From the IMG/VR virus record IMGVR_UViG_3300048592_000628, positions 1 through 30,223 of that record: a stretch of 30,223 nt of DNA, one strand, 5' to 3'. Under the pieces are notes generated by a model, which saw only the letters and a program-made list of their open reading frames with translations, searched no databases and had not been told where the DNA came from. The stretch comes from a virus. A program made the position numbers and the translations under genes. Of the stretch, positions 15,670 through 21,362 are shown piece by piece (the first letter of the stretch is position 1; each line of letters begins with the position of its first letter).

Positions 15670-15941
15670 GCGGCTATCTGTTCGTCCTCTCCGCGGCGCT
15701 GATGACCGCGGTCGCGATCCTGTTCGTCTGGCACGAGCAGTACGACGACTGCCTGCTCGGGCGGATCGCCTTGTCGGTCATCGCGGTGAGCGGCCTCATC
15801 ACGGTGGTGCAGTGGTGGCGCGGCTGGCACTGGGACCCGACGCCGAACACGACCGGCCTGGTGGTCGGGGCGGCGGCGTTCATGTGCTGGCTTGCCTTCC
15901 GGTTCCTGCGCCGCGAGCACCGGCGAAAGCGCCGCGAGTGA
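15666..15941 (+). CDS. Small membrane protein of the lysis cassette, 91 aa
   Basis: Three hydrophobic stretches (about 3-21 LSAALMTAVAILFVW, 31-50 GRIALSVIAVSGLITVVQWW, 62-80 NTTGLVVGAAAFMCWLAF) are followed by a basic tail FRFLRREHRRKRRE. Charge distribution predicts the C-terminus in the cytoplasm. The sequence resembles small phage membrane proteins annotated as hypothetical or as second holins. It overlaps its neighbours by four bases on both sides, so its level is tied to the putative holin. A holin partner or antiholin role is inference from position. Confidence 0.65.
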   Translation: MSGYLFVLSAALMTAVAILFVWHEQYDDCLLGRIALSVIAVSGLITVVQWWRGWHWDPTPNTTGLVVGAAAFMCWLAFRFLRREHRRKRRE

Positions 15942-16063
15942 ACGCGATCATGGCCGCGATCCTCCGCGTCTGCTGCCGGGTGCTGGTCGCCGGGGCGATC
16001 GGCTTCGCCTTCACCGCCGGGGCGCTGCACGCGATCGCCGACTGGCTGGAGGCGCCCGAGTGA
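15938..16063 (+). CDS. 41-aa single-pass membrane peptide in lysis cassette
   Basis: The GTG at 15938 overlaps the previous TGA; an ATG four codons later (15950) is an alternative. The peptide has a CC pair (RVCCRVL), one TM segment (LVAGAIGFAFTAGALHAI) and an acidic end DWLEAPE. Its TGA overlaps the GTG of the endolysin gene. It is too short to assign, but its membrane topology, overlaps and G+C-rich wobble positions argue that it is real. It could tune holin activity. Confidence 0.55.
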   Translation: MNAIMAAILRVCCRVLVAGAIGFAFTAGALHAIADWLEAPE

Positions 16064-16608
16064 GCGAGACCCCGTTCGATCGCGCTTTCGCGAAGCTCCT
16101 CGCCGTCGAGGGCGGCTACTCCAACCACGCCGCCGACCGCGGCGGCGCGACGCGCTGGGGCATCACCGAGGCGGTCGCACGCGCGAACGGCTACGTCGGC
16201 GCGATGAGCGCGCTCCCGGTGGAGTGGGCCGCGCGCATCTACAAGGCGCAGTACTGGGACGTCCTGCGCCTGGACGCGGTGGCGCTCGCGAGCCACGAGG
16301 TCGCCGAGAAGCTCTTCGACATCGGCGTGAACATGGGCGTCGCGGCCGCCGGCCGGTTCCTGCAGCGCGCGTTGAACGCGCTCAACCGCGAGGGCCGCGA
16401 TTATCCCGACGTGACGGTCGACGGCGTGATCGGCCCGATGACGGTGTCGGCGCTGCGCACCTTCCTGCAACTGCGCGGACCCGCCGGCGCGACCGTCGTG
16501 CGCCGCGCGCTGAACGGCCAGCAGGCCGCCCGCTACCTCGAGATCGCCGAGAACAACCGCTCGCAGGAGGCCTTCGTGTACGGCTGGCTCCTGCAGCGCG
16601 TCCAATAG
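16060..16608 (+). CDS. Endolysin, GH108 N-acetylmuramidase, 182 aa
   Basis: Cleaves the glycan strands of peptidoglycan at host lysis. The N-terminal part holds the GH108 signature VEGGYSNHAADRGGATRWGIT, with catalytic Glu17. Residues about 60-70 have YKAQYWD, and 85-98 have LFDIGVNMGVAAAG. The C-terminal half is the PG_binding_3 domain (VTVDGVIGPMTVSALRTFL, 118-136). No signal sequence is present, so it relies on the holin. Length is normal. The GTG at 16060 overlaps the previous stop, chosen because it places the helix before EGGY at the usual distance. Confidence 0.93.
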   Translation: MSETPFDRAFAKLLAVEGGYSNHAADRGGATRWGITEAVARANGYVGAMSALPVEWAARIYKAQYWDVLRLDAVALASHEVAEKLFDIGVNMGVAAAGRFLQRALNALNREGRDYPDVTVDGVIGPMTVSALRTFLQLRGPAGATVVRRALNGQQAARYLEIAENNRSQEAFVYGWLLQRVQ

Positions 16609-16617
16609 GAGAAAGCC

Positions 16618-17004
16618 TTGACCCGAACGCAACGCAACCTCTTCGCCTTCGCCGTCGGCTTCGCCATCGGCGGCTATGCCGCGCTCTCGGACGCGACCGG
16701 CGTCCACGCGCCACCGCCGATCGTCTTGAAGCCGCCCGTGCTCGTCGCGCCGGCGACGATCGCCCCAACCGCGCCCCCGCCGCCGTCCGTGGCGGTCACT
16801 CCTCCTCCCGCGTCCGTCGCTGCTCCCGAGCAGCCGGCGGCGGGCGGCCGCGGCCCGGGCGCGCTCGGGTGGTGGGTGATGGCCGGCGTGGCGATCTACT
16901 TCGGCGCGGTGATCCGCGAGCACTGGCTGTGGTGCATCGAGGACGACCGCAAGCCCGAGCGCGAGCGCCGCTGCTACAGGCCGCTCCGCGATGGAATGCC
17001 GTAA
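16618..17004 (+). CDS. Two-TM protein with Pro-rich linker (copy A), 128 aa
   Basis: A TTG start at 16618 follows AGGAGAAAGCC. The N-terminus MTRTQRNLFAFAVGFAIGGY is a short basic head plus TM helix. A Pro/Ala/Val-rich linker follows (residues 30-80), then a second TM (GWWVMAGVAIYFGAVI) and a charged C-terminus with two Cys. The start and layout are shared with the minus-strand gene at 20860-21222; the first 18 codons align clearly even at the DNA level, including the SD region. No family recognised. Position after endolysin and before spanins suggests a role in lysis timing (inference). The function is not known to me. Confidence 0.7.
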   Translation: MTRTQRNLFAFAVGFAIGGYAALSDATGVHAPPPIVLKPPVLVAPATIAPTAPPPPSVAVTPPPASVAAPEQPAAGGRGPGALGWWVMAGVAIYFGAVIREHWLWCIEDDRKPERERRCYRPLRDGMP

Positions 17005-17079
17005 TGCACCAGGGTGCCGACCGTCTCGCATAGTTGCATAGGCCCGATCGACCTTCTCCCCATCCGCAAGGAGCTGCCG

Positions 17080-17499
17080 ATGATCAAGGATCTCGTGACC
17101 ACCACCGCCGGGCGCGTCGATGCCTGGGACGTCGTCTTCGTGATCGCGGTGCTCGCCGCGCTCGCCGGCTGGTACTGGTGGAGCCGCAAGGCGACCAAGC
17201 ACCCCGAGTACGCGGCGCGCCGCGAGTCGGAGATCGACGCGACGCTCGCGAAGACGATGCACCGCCTCGGCTTCAGCGACGAGCAGATCGCCAGAGCGGT
17301 CGGCGTCAACCTGGTCGCCGCCGGCCAGGACACCTACGCGCAGCTCAAGACCGCCCAGGCGAGCTTCCAGGCGCGCTACCAGGCGGCGGTCGAGGAGCTG
17401 CAGGTCAAGGCCGCTGAGTACTCCGCCGCGCAGGAGCTCGTCGCGAAGCTCCGGGCGATCGCCGGCAGCAGCGGGACGCCCCCGCCGCCGGCCGCGTAG
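17080..17499 (+). CDS. Membrane-anchored coiled-coil protein, 139 aa
   Basis: A clear SD (AAGGAG, seven bases before the ATG at 17080) sets the start. One TM segment (DVVFVIAVLAALAGWYWW, residues 17-34) is followed by a cytoplasm-like basic stretch (SRKATKHPEYAARRESE). Then comes a helical part with a small domain (MHRLGFSDEQIARAVGVNLV) and a coiled-coil stretch (TAQASFQARYQAAVEELQVKAAEYSA) ending in a Pro-rich tail. It does not match holin, endolysin or spanin families that I know. Its position three bases before the i-spanin implies lysis-module co-expression. Confidence 0.68.
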   Translation: MIKDLVTTTAGRVDAWDVVFVIAVLAALAGWYWWSRKATKHPEYAARRESEIDATLAKTMHRLGFSDEQIARAVGVNLVAAGQDTYAQLKTAQASFQARYQAAVEELQVKAAEYSAAQELVAKLRAIAGSSGTPPPPAA

Positions 17500-17502
17500 C
17501 CC

Positions 17503-17889
17503 ATGCCCTGGGGCCTCCTCGTCAGCGCGATCCCCTACCTGGTCGCGGCCGCGATCGGGGGGAAGCTCGCCTGGTCGATCCAGGGCCACCGCATCGACGG
17601 ACTGAAGGCCGACGTGACCGCGGCCGAGTCGGCGACCGCCGCCGCCCGCGCCGAGCGCGACAACTGGCGCGAGGTCGCCGCCGAGTGCGGCGCCAGAAGC
17701 CTCGCCCTGGAAGCCGACAGCAACAAGCGCCTCGCCCAGGCCGCCAGACAGGCCCAGGCCGCGCGCGCGGCCGCCCAGGCCGCGGACCAGGCCCTCGAGC
17801 GCCTGCGCGCCCAGCGGGCCGCACAGCCGGCCGGCACGGCGAAAACGTGCGACGAGGCGATCGACGCGTTCAAGGAGGCGATCCGATGA
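17503..17889 (+). CDS. i-spanin, Rz-like inner-membrane subunit, 128 aa
   Basis: Spanins bridge the inner and outer membranes at the last step of lysis. The N-terminal TM (LLVSAIPYLVAAAIGGKLAW) is followed by a long Ala/Arg/Gln-rich coiled coil (ADVTAAESATAAARAERDNW ... AQAARQAQAARAAAQAADQ) and a short end with one Cys (KTCDEAIDAFKEAIR). Length and layout are typical of Rz. The stop overlaps the ATG of the lipoprotein partner, the usual arrangement for Rz/Rz1 that are not embedded. No family-specific motif exists, so the call rests on architecture and pairing. Confidence 0.82.
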   Translation: MPWGLLVSAIPYLVAAAIGGKLAWSIQGHRIDGLKADVTAAESATAAARAERDNWREVAAECGARSLALEADSNKRLAQAARQAQAARAAAQAADQALERLRAQRAAQPAGTAKTCDEAIDAFKEAIR

Positions 17890-18164
17890 CGACCCGACCC
17901 GCGGCGGCGATCGCCGCCCTGGCGTTCGGCCTCGCAGCCTGCGCTACGCCCCCGGCGCCCCGCCCCGAGCTCGTGCAGGTGCCGGTGGCGGTGCCGTGCC
18001 TGCCGCCTGAGCTCCCCGACGCCCCGCCGACGACGCCGACCGGCGCTTTCAACGTGATGACGCGCGGCGAGGTCGCCTCGATCCTGGCCGAGGAGTGGCT
18101 CGCGTACGCCGCCTGGATTCAGCGCGCGCGGCCGTATCTGGAGGCGTGCAGGGTAAAGCCCTGA
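17886..18164 (+). CDS. o-spanin, Rz1-like outer-membrane lipoprotein, 92 aa
   Basis: A lipoprotein signal (MTTRPAAAIAALAFGLAACA) has a lipobox FGLAAC with Cys19, the likely lipidation site. The mature part is Pro-rich near its start (ATPPAPRPELVQVPVAVPCLPPELPD), as expected of an o-spanin, and ends in a helical segment (MTRGEVASILAEEWLAYAAW). It overlaps the i-spanin stop by four bases. It is the last rightward gene before attP. Confidence 0.85.
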   Translation: MTTRPAAAIAALAFGLAACATPPAPRPELVQVPVAVPCLPPELPDAPPTTPTGAFNVMTRGEVASILAEEWLAYAAWIQRARPYLEACRVKP

Positions 18165-18168
18165 GGAG

Positions 18169-18184
18169 CTACCCAATTCGCGGG
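18169..18184 (+). other. Candidate left arm-type integrase site
   Basis: CTACCCAATTCGCGGG resembles the two right-arm repeats at 18370 and 18390 (CTTCCCAATTCGGCG) and lies 103 bases left of the tRNA-like core. Flanking arm sites are expected in attP of tyrosine recombinases. Confidence 0.5.
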
Positions 18185-18219
18185 CGCTCGCTGGGGGCAG
18201 GTGAGGCGCCAGCGGGCGC
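18184..18219. repeat. Inverted repeat after the lysis cassette
   Basis: GCGCTCGCTGG at 18184-18194 pairs with CCAGCGGGCGC at 18209-18219 (10 of 11 bases) around a 14-base loop. It lies 20 bases past the o-spanin stop. No T-run follows, so it is a weak candidate for the late transcript terminator or a structural part of attP. Confidence 0.45.
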
Positions 18220-18286
18220 ACCGATTACCCGCATGTACGCCGCAAAGGTGGTCGAAAAACAGGAAGTTGGGCCGACCGCGCGGCCC

Positions 18287-18333
18287 GATTCGTAATCAGT
18301 AGGTCGGTGGTTCGAGTCCACTCACCAGCACCA
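18287..18333 (+). other. attP core: 3' end of tRNA-Thr(CGT)
   Basis: The bases from GATTCGTAATC to CACCAGCACCA match the 3' part of a tRNA: anticodon loop TTCGTAA (CGT, Thr), variable loop, T-arm GGTGG-TTCGAGT-CCACT, acceptor strand CACCAGC, discriminator A and CCA. The 5' half is missing: there is no GCTGGTG acceptor partner upstream, and the left anticodon stem reads CCCGA instead of the ACTGA needed to pair with TCAGT. So this is the identity segment that restores the host tRNA on integration, not a tRNA gene. It is 74 bases from the integrase stop. Confidence 0.87.
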
Positions 18334-18369
18334 AGAATCAACGACTTAGGCCGGTCAGGATAGCGCCGA

Positions 18370-18404
18370 CTTCCCATTCGGCGCGACGGCTTCCCAATTC
18401 GGCG
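18370..18404 (+). repeat. Two direct repeats, candidate right arm-type integrase sites
   Basis: CTTCCCATTCGGCG (18370-18383) and CTTCCCAATTCGGCG (18390-18404) are spaced 20 bases apart, about two helical turns, between the core and the integrase stop. A related sequence lies left of the core at 18169. The first repeat also lies within a 7-bp hairpin (18363-18369 with 18378-18384). Confidence 0.6.
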
Positions 18405-18406
18405 GT

Positions 18407-19576
18407 CTACTCGTTCGGCTTCACGCGCTGAACGCTGCGCAGATAGTGCCGCCGCGTCGTGCGCGGGTCGGTGTGGCCGGCGAAGCGCTGGGCGTCCTCG
18501 CCGCGCTGCTCGGCGCGGTCGATCGCCGCGGCGCGCAGGTCGTGAAAGTGCAGGTCGTCAAGCGGCGGGAGCTTCGCCGCTTCGAGCCAGGGCGCGGCGT
18601 CGACGACGTTGATGTACTCGGCCGCGGCGATCGCCGCGCGCGCGCGCTCGAGCAGGCGCGCCCACATCGATTGGAAACCCTCGACGCTGAGCGGCGCGCC
18701 CTTGGTCTTGCCGAGGCCCTTGGGGAAGACGACAAGGCTGTCCTTCGCGCCGGGGAGCTCGCGCGACGCCTCCCAGATCGCGCGCAGCGCCGGCGTCCAC
18801 TCCCAGAGCTGCTTGCGGCCGCGCTTGGCCTGGCGCAGGCGCACGCCTTCGGGTGTCGCCTGGGTGCGGCTGAGCGTGCGGACGTCACCCTCGCGCCAGC
18901 CGGTGGCGCGCTCCCATAGCACCATGAGCGCCTCGCGCTCGCCGGCGACGGCGAGGATCGCCTCGAGCTCCCATTGCGCGACCTCGCGATCGCGCGGGAT
19001 TTCTTCGTGGCGGCGCACGCCGGTGCAGGGGTTATAGACGGTGAGGCCCCAGCGGCGCGCGTCGCCGAAGACGGTGGAGAGGAGCGCGAGCTCGCGGTTC
19101 GCGCTGATCAGCGCGGCGTGGCCGTCGAGCCAGGCCTGCAGGTCGCGCGTGCCGAGGCACTCACCGCGCGCGGCCTCGGCCTCGGTCTTGGCGTAGCGGC
19201 GCGCGCCCCAGCGTTCGCGCAGGCGCACGAGCTGCCGCGCATACTCGCGGCGGGTGCGCGGGGCGAAGCGCGCTTTGCCGCGCGCGTCGATCGCGGGCAG
19301 CGAGTCCGCCTCGAAGCGGTCGACGAGCTCGGCGAGCGTGCCGGCCGCGGCGTCGGCGCGGTCGAGGTCCCAGCGGCTCTTGTGGAGCTTCGACCAGGTG
19401 CGGCGCATCTGCTCTGGGTCGGCGCCGAGCGGGATCGTCTCGGGGAGGCCTTTGGCGCGGCGCTCGTCGCGCTCGCGGCGCGAGGTCGCGCGGTAGTAGT
19501 AGCGGCCGTCGATCAGGCGGACGCCGGCGGGGAGGTCCAGGCGCGTGCGGCGAGTGCGGCCCATGGGAGGGGGCAC
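18407..19576 (-). CDS. int: Tyrosine integrase, 389 aa
   Basis: Site-specific recombinase for integration at the tRNA-Thr(CGT) site. A basic N-terminal arm-binding part (LPAGVRLIDGRYYYRATSRR, 15-34) precedes a SAM-like core-binding domain (about 78-180, ARFAPRTRREYARQLVRLRE). The catalytic domain shows Arg228 (TGWREGD), Lys251 or Lys255, His345 and Arg348 (HDLR), His368 (GHTD) and nucleophile Tyr378 (RRHYLR), so the set is complete. The GTG at 19576 has a well-spaced GGAG; an ATG at 19564 is possible. It is the last gene of the leftward operon, and its 3' end faces attP. No recognisable excisionase adjoins it. Confidence 0.93.
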   Translation of the reverse strand: MPPPMGRTRRTRLDLPAGVRLIDGRYYYRATSRRERDERRAKGLPETIPLGADPEQMRRTWSKLHKSRWDLDRADAAAGTLAELVDRFEADSLPAIDARGKARFAPRTRREYARQLVRLRERWGARRYAKTEAEAARGECLGTRDLQAWLDGHAALISANRELALLSTVFGDARRWGLTVYNPCTGVRRHEEIPRDREVAQWELEAILAVAGEREALMVLWERATGWREGDVRTLSRTQATPEGVRLRQAKRGRKQLWEWTPALRAIWEASRELPGAKDSLVVFPKGLGKTKGAPLSVEGFQSMWARLLERARAAIAAAEYINVVDAAPWLEAAKLPPLDDLHFHDLRAAAIDRAEQRGEDAQRFAGHTDPRTTRRHYLRSVQRVKPNE

Positions 19577-19579
19577 AGT

Positions 19580-19777
19580 CTACTCCGTGATGGCAGCGGC
19601 GAGCTCGCGCGCGTGCGTCTCGATCGCCCGTAGGCGCTGCAGCTCGGCCTCGGGGATCTCGTGCGTGGTCCAGCGGTGGCCGCACTCGGGGCAGCGCAGG
19701 CGCCGGCGGCCACCCTCGGAGTGGAGGAGCACACCGCGGGCGCGGGCGCAGATTGGGCAGGTGCGGGGCTCGCTCAT
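19580..19777 (-). CDS. NrdR-like zinc-ribbon protein, 65 aa
   Basis: Residues 7-10 (CPIC) and 29-32 (CPEC) form a two-knuckle zinc ribbon. The second knuckle context RRRLRCPECGHRWTTHE is very close to the NrdR N-terminal ribbon (RRR-x-x-C-x-x-CGxRFTTxE). The ATP-cone of NrdR is absent; the rest is one helix (EAELQRLRAIETHARELAA). Small phage zinc ribbons of this kind are probably DNA-binding regulators. Its stop is three bases from the integrase start, making it a candidate for integrase control or recombination directionality (inference only). Confidence 0.75.
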   Translation of the reverse strand: MSEPRTCPICARARGVLLHSEGGRRRLRCPECGHRWTTHEIPEAELQRLRAIETHARELAAAITE

Positions 19778-19788
19778 AAAGCCGGCCC

Positions 19789-20442
19789 CTAGCAGCTAGG
19801 ATTCATTGGCACGGACGACGTGGTCGCGCTCCCTGCGCCTGATGTATCCGTCCGCATGCGCTTGAGCATCTTGGTCCGCGATTCCTTGTTGTATTCCGGC
19901 AGCAACGCGTCAATGAAGTGCCGCTCAATCGCATCTAGCTCTTCGCGTTTGGCGGGCATGTAGCATGCGTAGCGGAACTTTTTGTGGCTGTCCCACAGGT
20001 GATCGTGTACTCGCTGGAAGACGTTGATCGATTGGCCCACGTAGACAACTCGCTTCTTCTCATCGAGAAGAAAGTACACACCGCACCCGAATCGGCGCTT
20101 GTGTATCGGTTGAGCCCGATTCGCGAGCATTGCACGCATCCATTCAATGTTTGGGATATCGAGTGTCTTTACAGCAGCGATCGGGTGGACTCGTAGGGGC
20201 GGGGCATTAATCAAACGAGTCCGAGCCAGACGCACCGCGCTCCGTATAGACCAAGCTGCTTGAACGGCCCGCCGATGTTCTTGCCTGCGCCGTTCTAGGT
20301 GTTGCAACTCCCATGCGAGCTCCCGCCTTTTCGTCTCAAGACGTTGAGCTAGGTCATTTGCGCGGCCAACGCGGCGATCGAGCCGATCGATTTCTGCTTG
20401 AATGAGTTGGGATGCGCGATGGAAATCAGAGGTCGTGCTCAT
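19789..20442 (-). CDS. GIY-YIG nuclease-domain protein with coiled-coil N-terminus, 217 aa
   Basis: Residues 15-65 are a charged coiled coil (RLETKRRELAWELQHLERRR). Residues 118-190 are a GIY-YIG domain: GVY at 121-123, YVG at 134-136, Arg144 (FQRVHDH), Glu173 (AIERHFI) and Asn185 (PEYN), so the catalytic residues look intact. Family members cut DNA as homing, restriction or repair nucleases; the target here is unknown. The gene is clearly less G+C-rich than its neighbours (for example 20100-20200), suggesting recent acquisition as a moron. It starts with ATG at 20442, with GAGG upstream. It could be a free-standing homing nuclease or a phage-competition nuclease. Confidence 0.85.
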   Translation of the reverse strand: MSTTSDFHRASQLIQAEIDRLDRRVGRANDLAQRLETKRRELAWELQHLERRRQEHRRAVQAAWSIRSAVRLARTRLINAPPLRVHPIAAVKTLDIPNIEWMRAMLANRAQPIHKRRFGCGVYFLLDEKKRVVYVGQSINVFQRVHDHLWDSHKKFRYACYMPAKREELDAIERHFIDALLPEYNKESRTKMLKRMRTDTSGAGSATTSSVPMNPSC

Positions 20443-20449
20443 GGTGACC

Positions 20450-20863
20450 TCAGCGCTCGACCGTGATCCCCAGCGCCGCCTGGATCGACGGCCCGCGCTC
20501 GCCGCGCATCGCCGCCTCGATCTTCGGCCGCAGGAGGCCCCGGCGGTCGAGGAAGCGCATCCAGCGGATGGCGCCGGCGACCAGGCGGTCGCGCGAGCTG
20601 CGGTCGAACGTATAGCGCTTTACGAACCGTCGCTGCGCTTCGGTGAGGACCGGGGCCGCTGGGACGAGCGGGCCGATAATGCTGAGTCCGGTCTCATAGT
20701 GGTCGATGCGCCAGTCGCGCGGGCCGTCCTTGCGCACGCAGACGTGCACCCAGCGCAGATCCGGCGGCAGCTCGACGGCGAAACCGTCCACGAGCCAGCC
20801 GGTCGTGTTGTAGACCGCGATGCGGTACTCGAGCGGCGCATAGCGGACTGCGGGACGGGTCAC
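20450..20863 (-). CDS. Hypothetical protein, 137 aa, coupled to the two-TM gene
   Basis: The GTG at 20863 overlaps the TGA of the upstream gene (GTGA), chosen over a longer frame that would run inside it. The sequence MTRPAVRYAPLEYRIAVYNT, DGFAVELPPDLRWVHVCVRK and DWRIDHYETGLSIIGPLVPA looks like a small mixed alpha/beta fold; the C-terminal half is basic and helical (RRFVKRYTFDRSSRDRLVAG). No family is recognised. No signal peptide or TM. Being coupled to a membrane protein suggests they may act together. Confidence 0.65.
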   Translation of the reverse strand: MTRPAVRYAPLEYRIAVYNTTGWLVDGFAVELPPDLRWVHVCVRKDGPRDWRIDHYETGLSIIGPLVPAAPVLTEAQRRFVKRYTFDRSSRDRLVAGAIRWMRFLDRRGLLRPKIEAAMRGERGPSIQAALGITVER

Positions 20864-21222
20864 CTGGGCCACCAGTCTTGCGGCCGGCAGTGCTCGGCGA
20901 ACCAGGTGCCGGGGTTGTTGCCGCGCTCGGCGGTGCAGATCACCGCGTAGAAGTAGGTGAGGACGCCGAGGAACGCGCCGCCACCTTGCACGAGCCAGGA
21001 ATCCGTGCGAGCGCCGGCGGGCGTGGCTGCGGCTGGCGCGGTCGAGGCCGCGGCCGGGGCGGCGGCCTGTGCAGCGGCCGGGGCTGCGACTGTCGCGGCA
21101 GCGGCCGCCTGCTTGGCGACGACCGGCGCGACGACTTCGACGGTGGCGAAGGCGGTCACGGCGATCGCGCCGAGCAGGATGCCGACGGCGAAGGCGGCCA
21201 GGTTGCGTTCGAGGCGGGTCAT
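20860..21222 (-). CDS. Two-TM protein with Ala-rich linker (copy B), 120 aa
   Basis: MTRLERNLAAFAVGILLGAI gives a basic head and TM helix, followed by an Ala/Pro-rich linker (about 30-72), a second TM (GGGAFLGVLTYFYAVI) and a Cys/Trp-rich end (CRPQDWWPR). The start sequence, SD region (GGGAGAAACG) and layout match the plus-strand gene at 16618-17004, so they are paralogues in opposite orientation. Copy A belongs to the lysis cassette and this copy to the leftward operon; one could antagonise the other, like holin and antiholin. That is inference: no functional motif is seen. Confidence 0.7.
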   Translation of the reverse strand: MTRLERNLAAFAVGILLGAIAVTAFATVEVVAPVVAKQAAAAATVAAPAAAQAAAPAAASTAPAAATPAGARTDSWLVQGGGAFLGVLTYFYAVICTAERGNNPGTWFAEHCRPQDWWPR

Positions 21223-21362
21223 CGTTTCTCCCTTGTGCTGTCGCGGCGCCGTTCGATGAACTCAATGATCTCCATGACGACGAGGAATGTCGCGCCGCCG
21301 CAGACGACGAGTAAGGCGATCGAGATCACGCCGAGCGTCACGGCGATCGCGAGCTCGATCAT
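21219..21362 (-). CDS. 47-aa single-pass membrane peptide
   Basis: The ATG at 21362 overlaps the ParB-like stop (ATGA), and the stop overlaps the ATG of copy B. The peptide is one long hydrophobic stretch (LAIAVTLGVISIALLVVCGG, then ATFLVVMEIIEF) with a basic tail ERRRDSTREKR. Function unknown. It is short, but the double overlap and clean start support it. It may form a membrane complex with the next gene product. Confidence 0.6.
   Translation of the reverse strand: MIELAIAVTLGVISIALLVVCGGATFLVVMEIIEFIERRRDSTREKR

Noticed and set aside
15880-17589. A 569-codon minus-strand frame
   Set aside because: Antisense to the endolysin and neighbouring membrane genes; no domain seen.
18250-18333. 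Complete tRNA-Thr gene
   Set aside because: The 5' acceptor strand, D-arm and left anticodon stem are missing, so only the 3' identity segment is present.
18363-18384. Hairpin GCGCCGA/TCGGCGC as integrase terminator
   Set aside because: No T-run follows on the minus strand, and it overlaps the putative arm site; kept only as a comment.
20450-21265. A 271-residue version of the 20450 gene
   Set aside because: The N-terminal half would overlap copy B of the two-TM gene in another frame and is Arg/Ser-rich; the GTG at 20863 with a four-base overlap is a better start.
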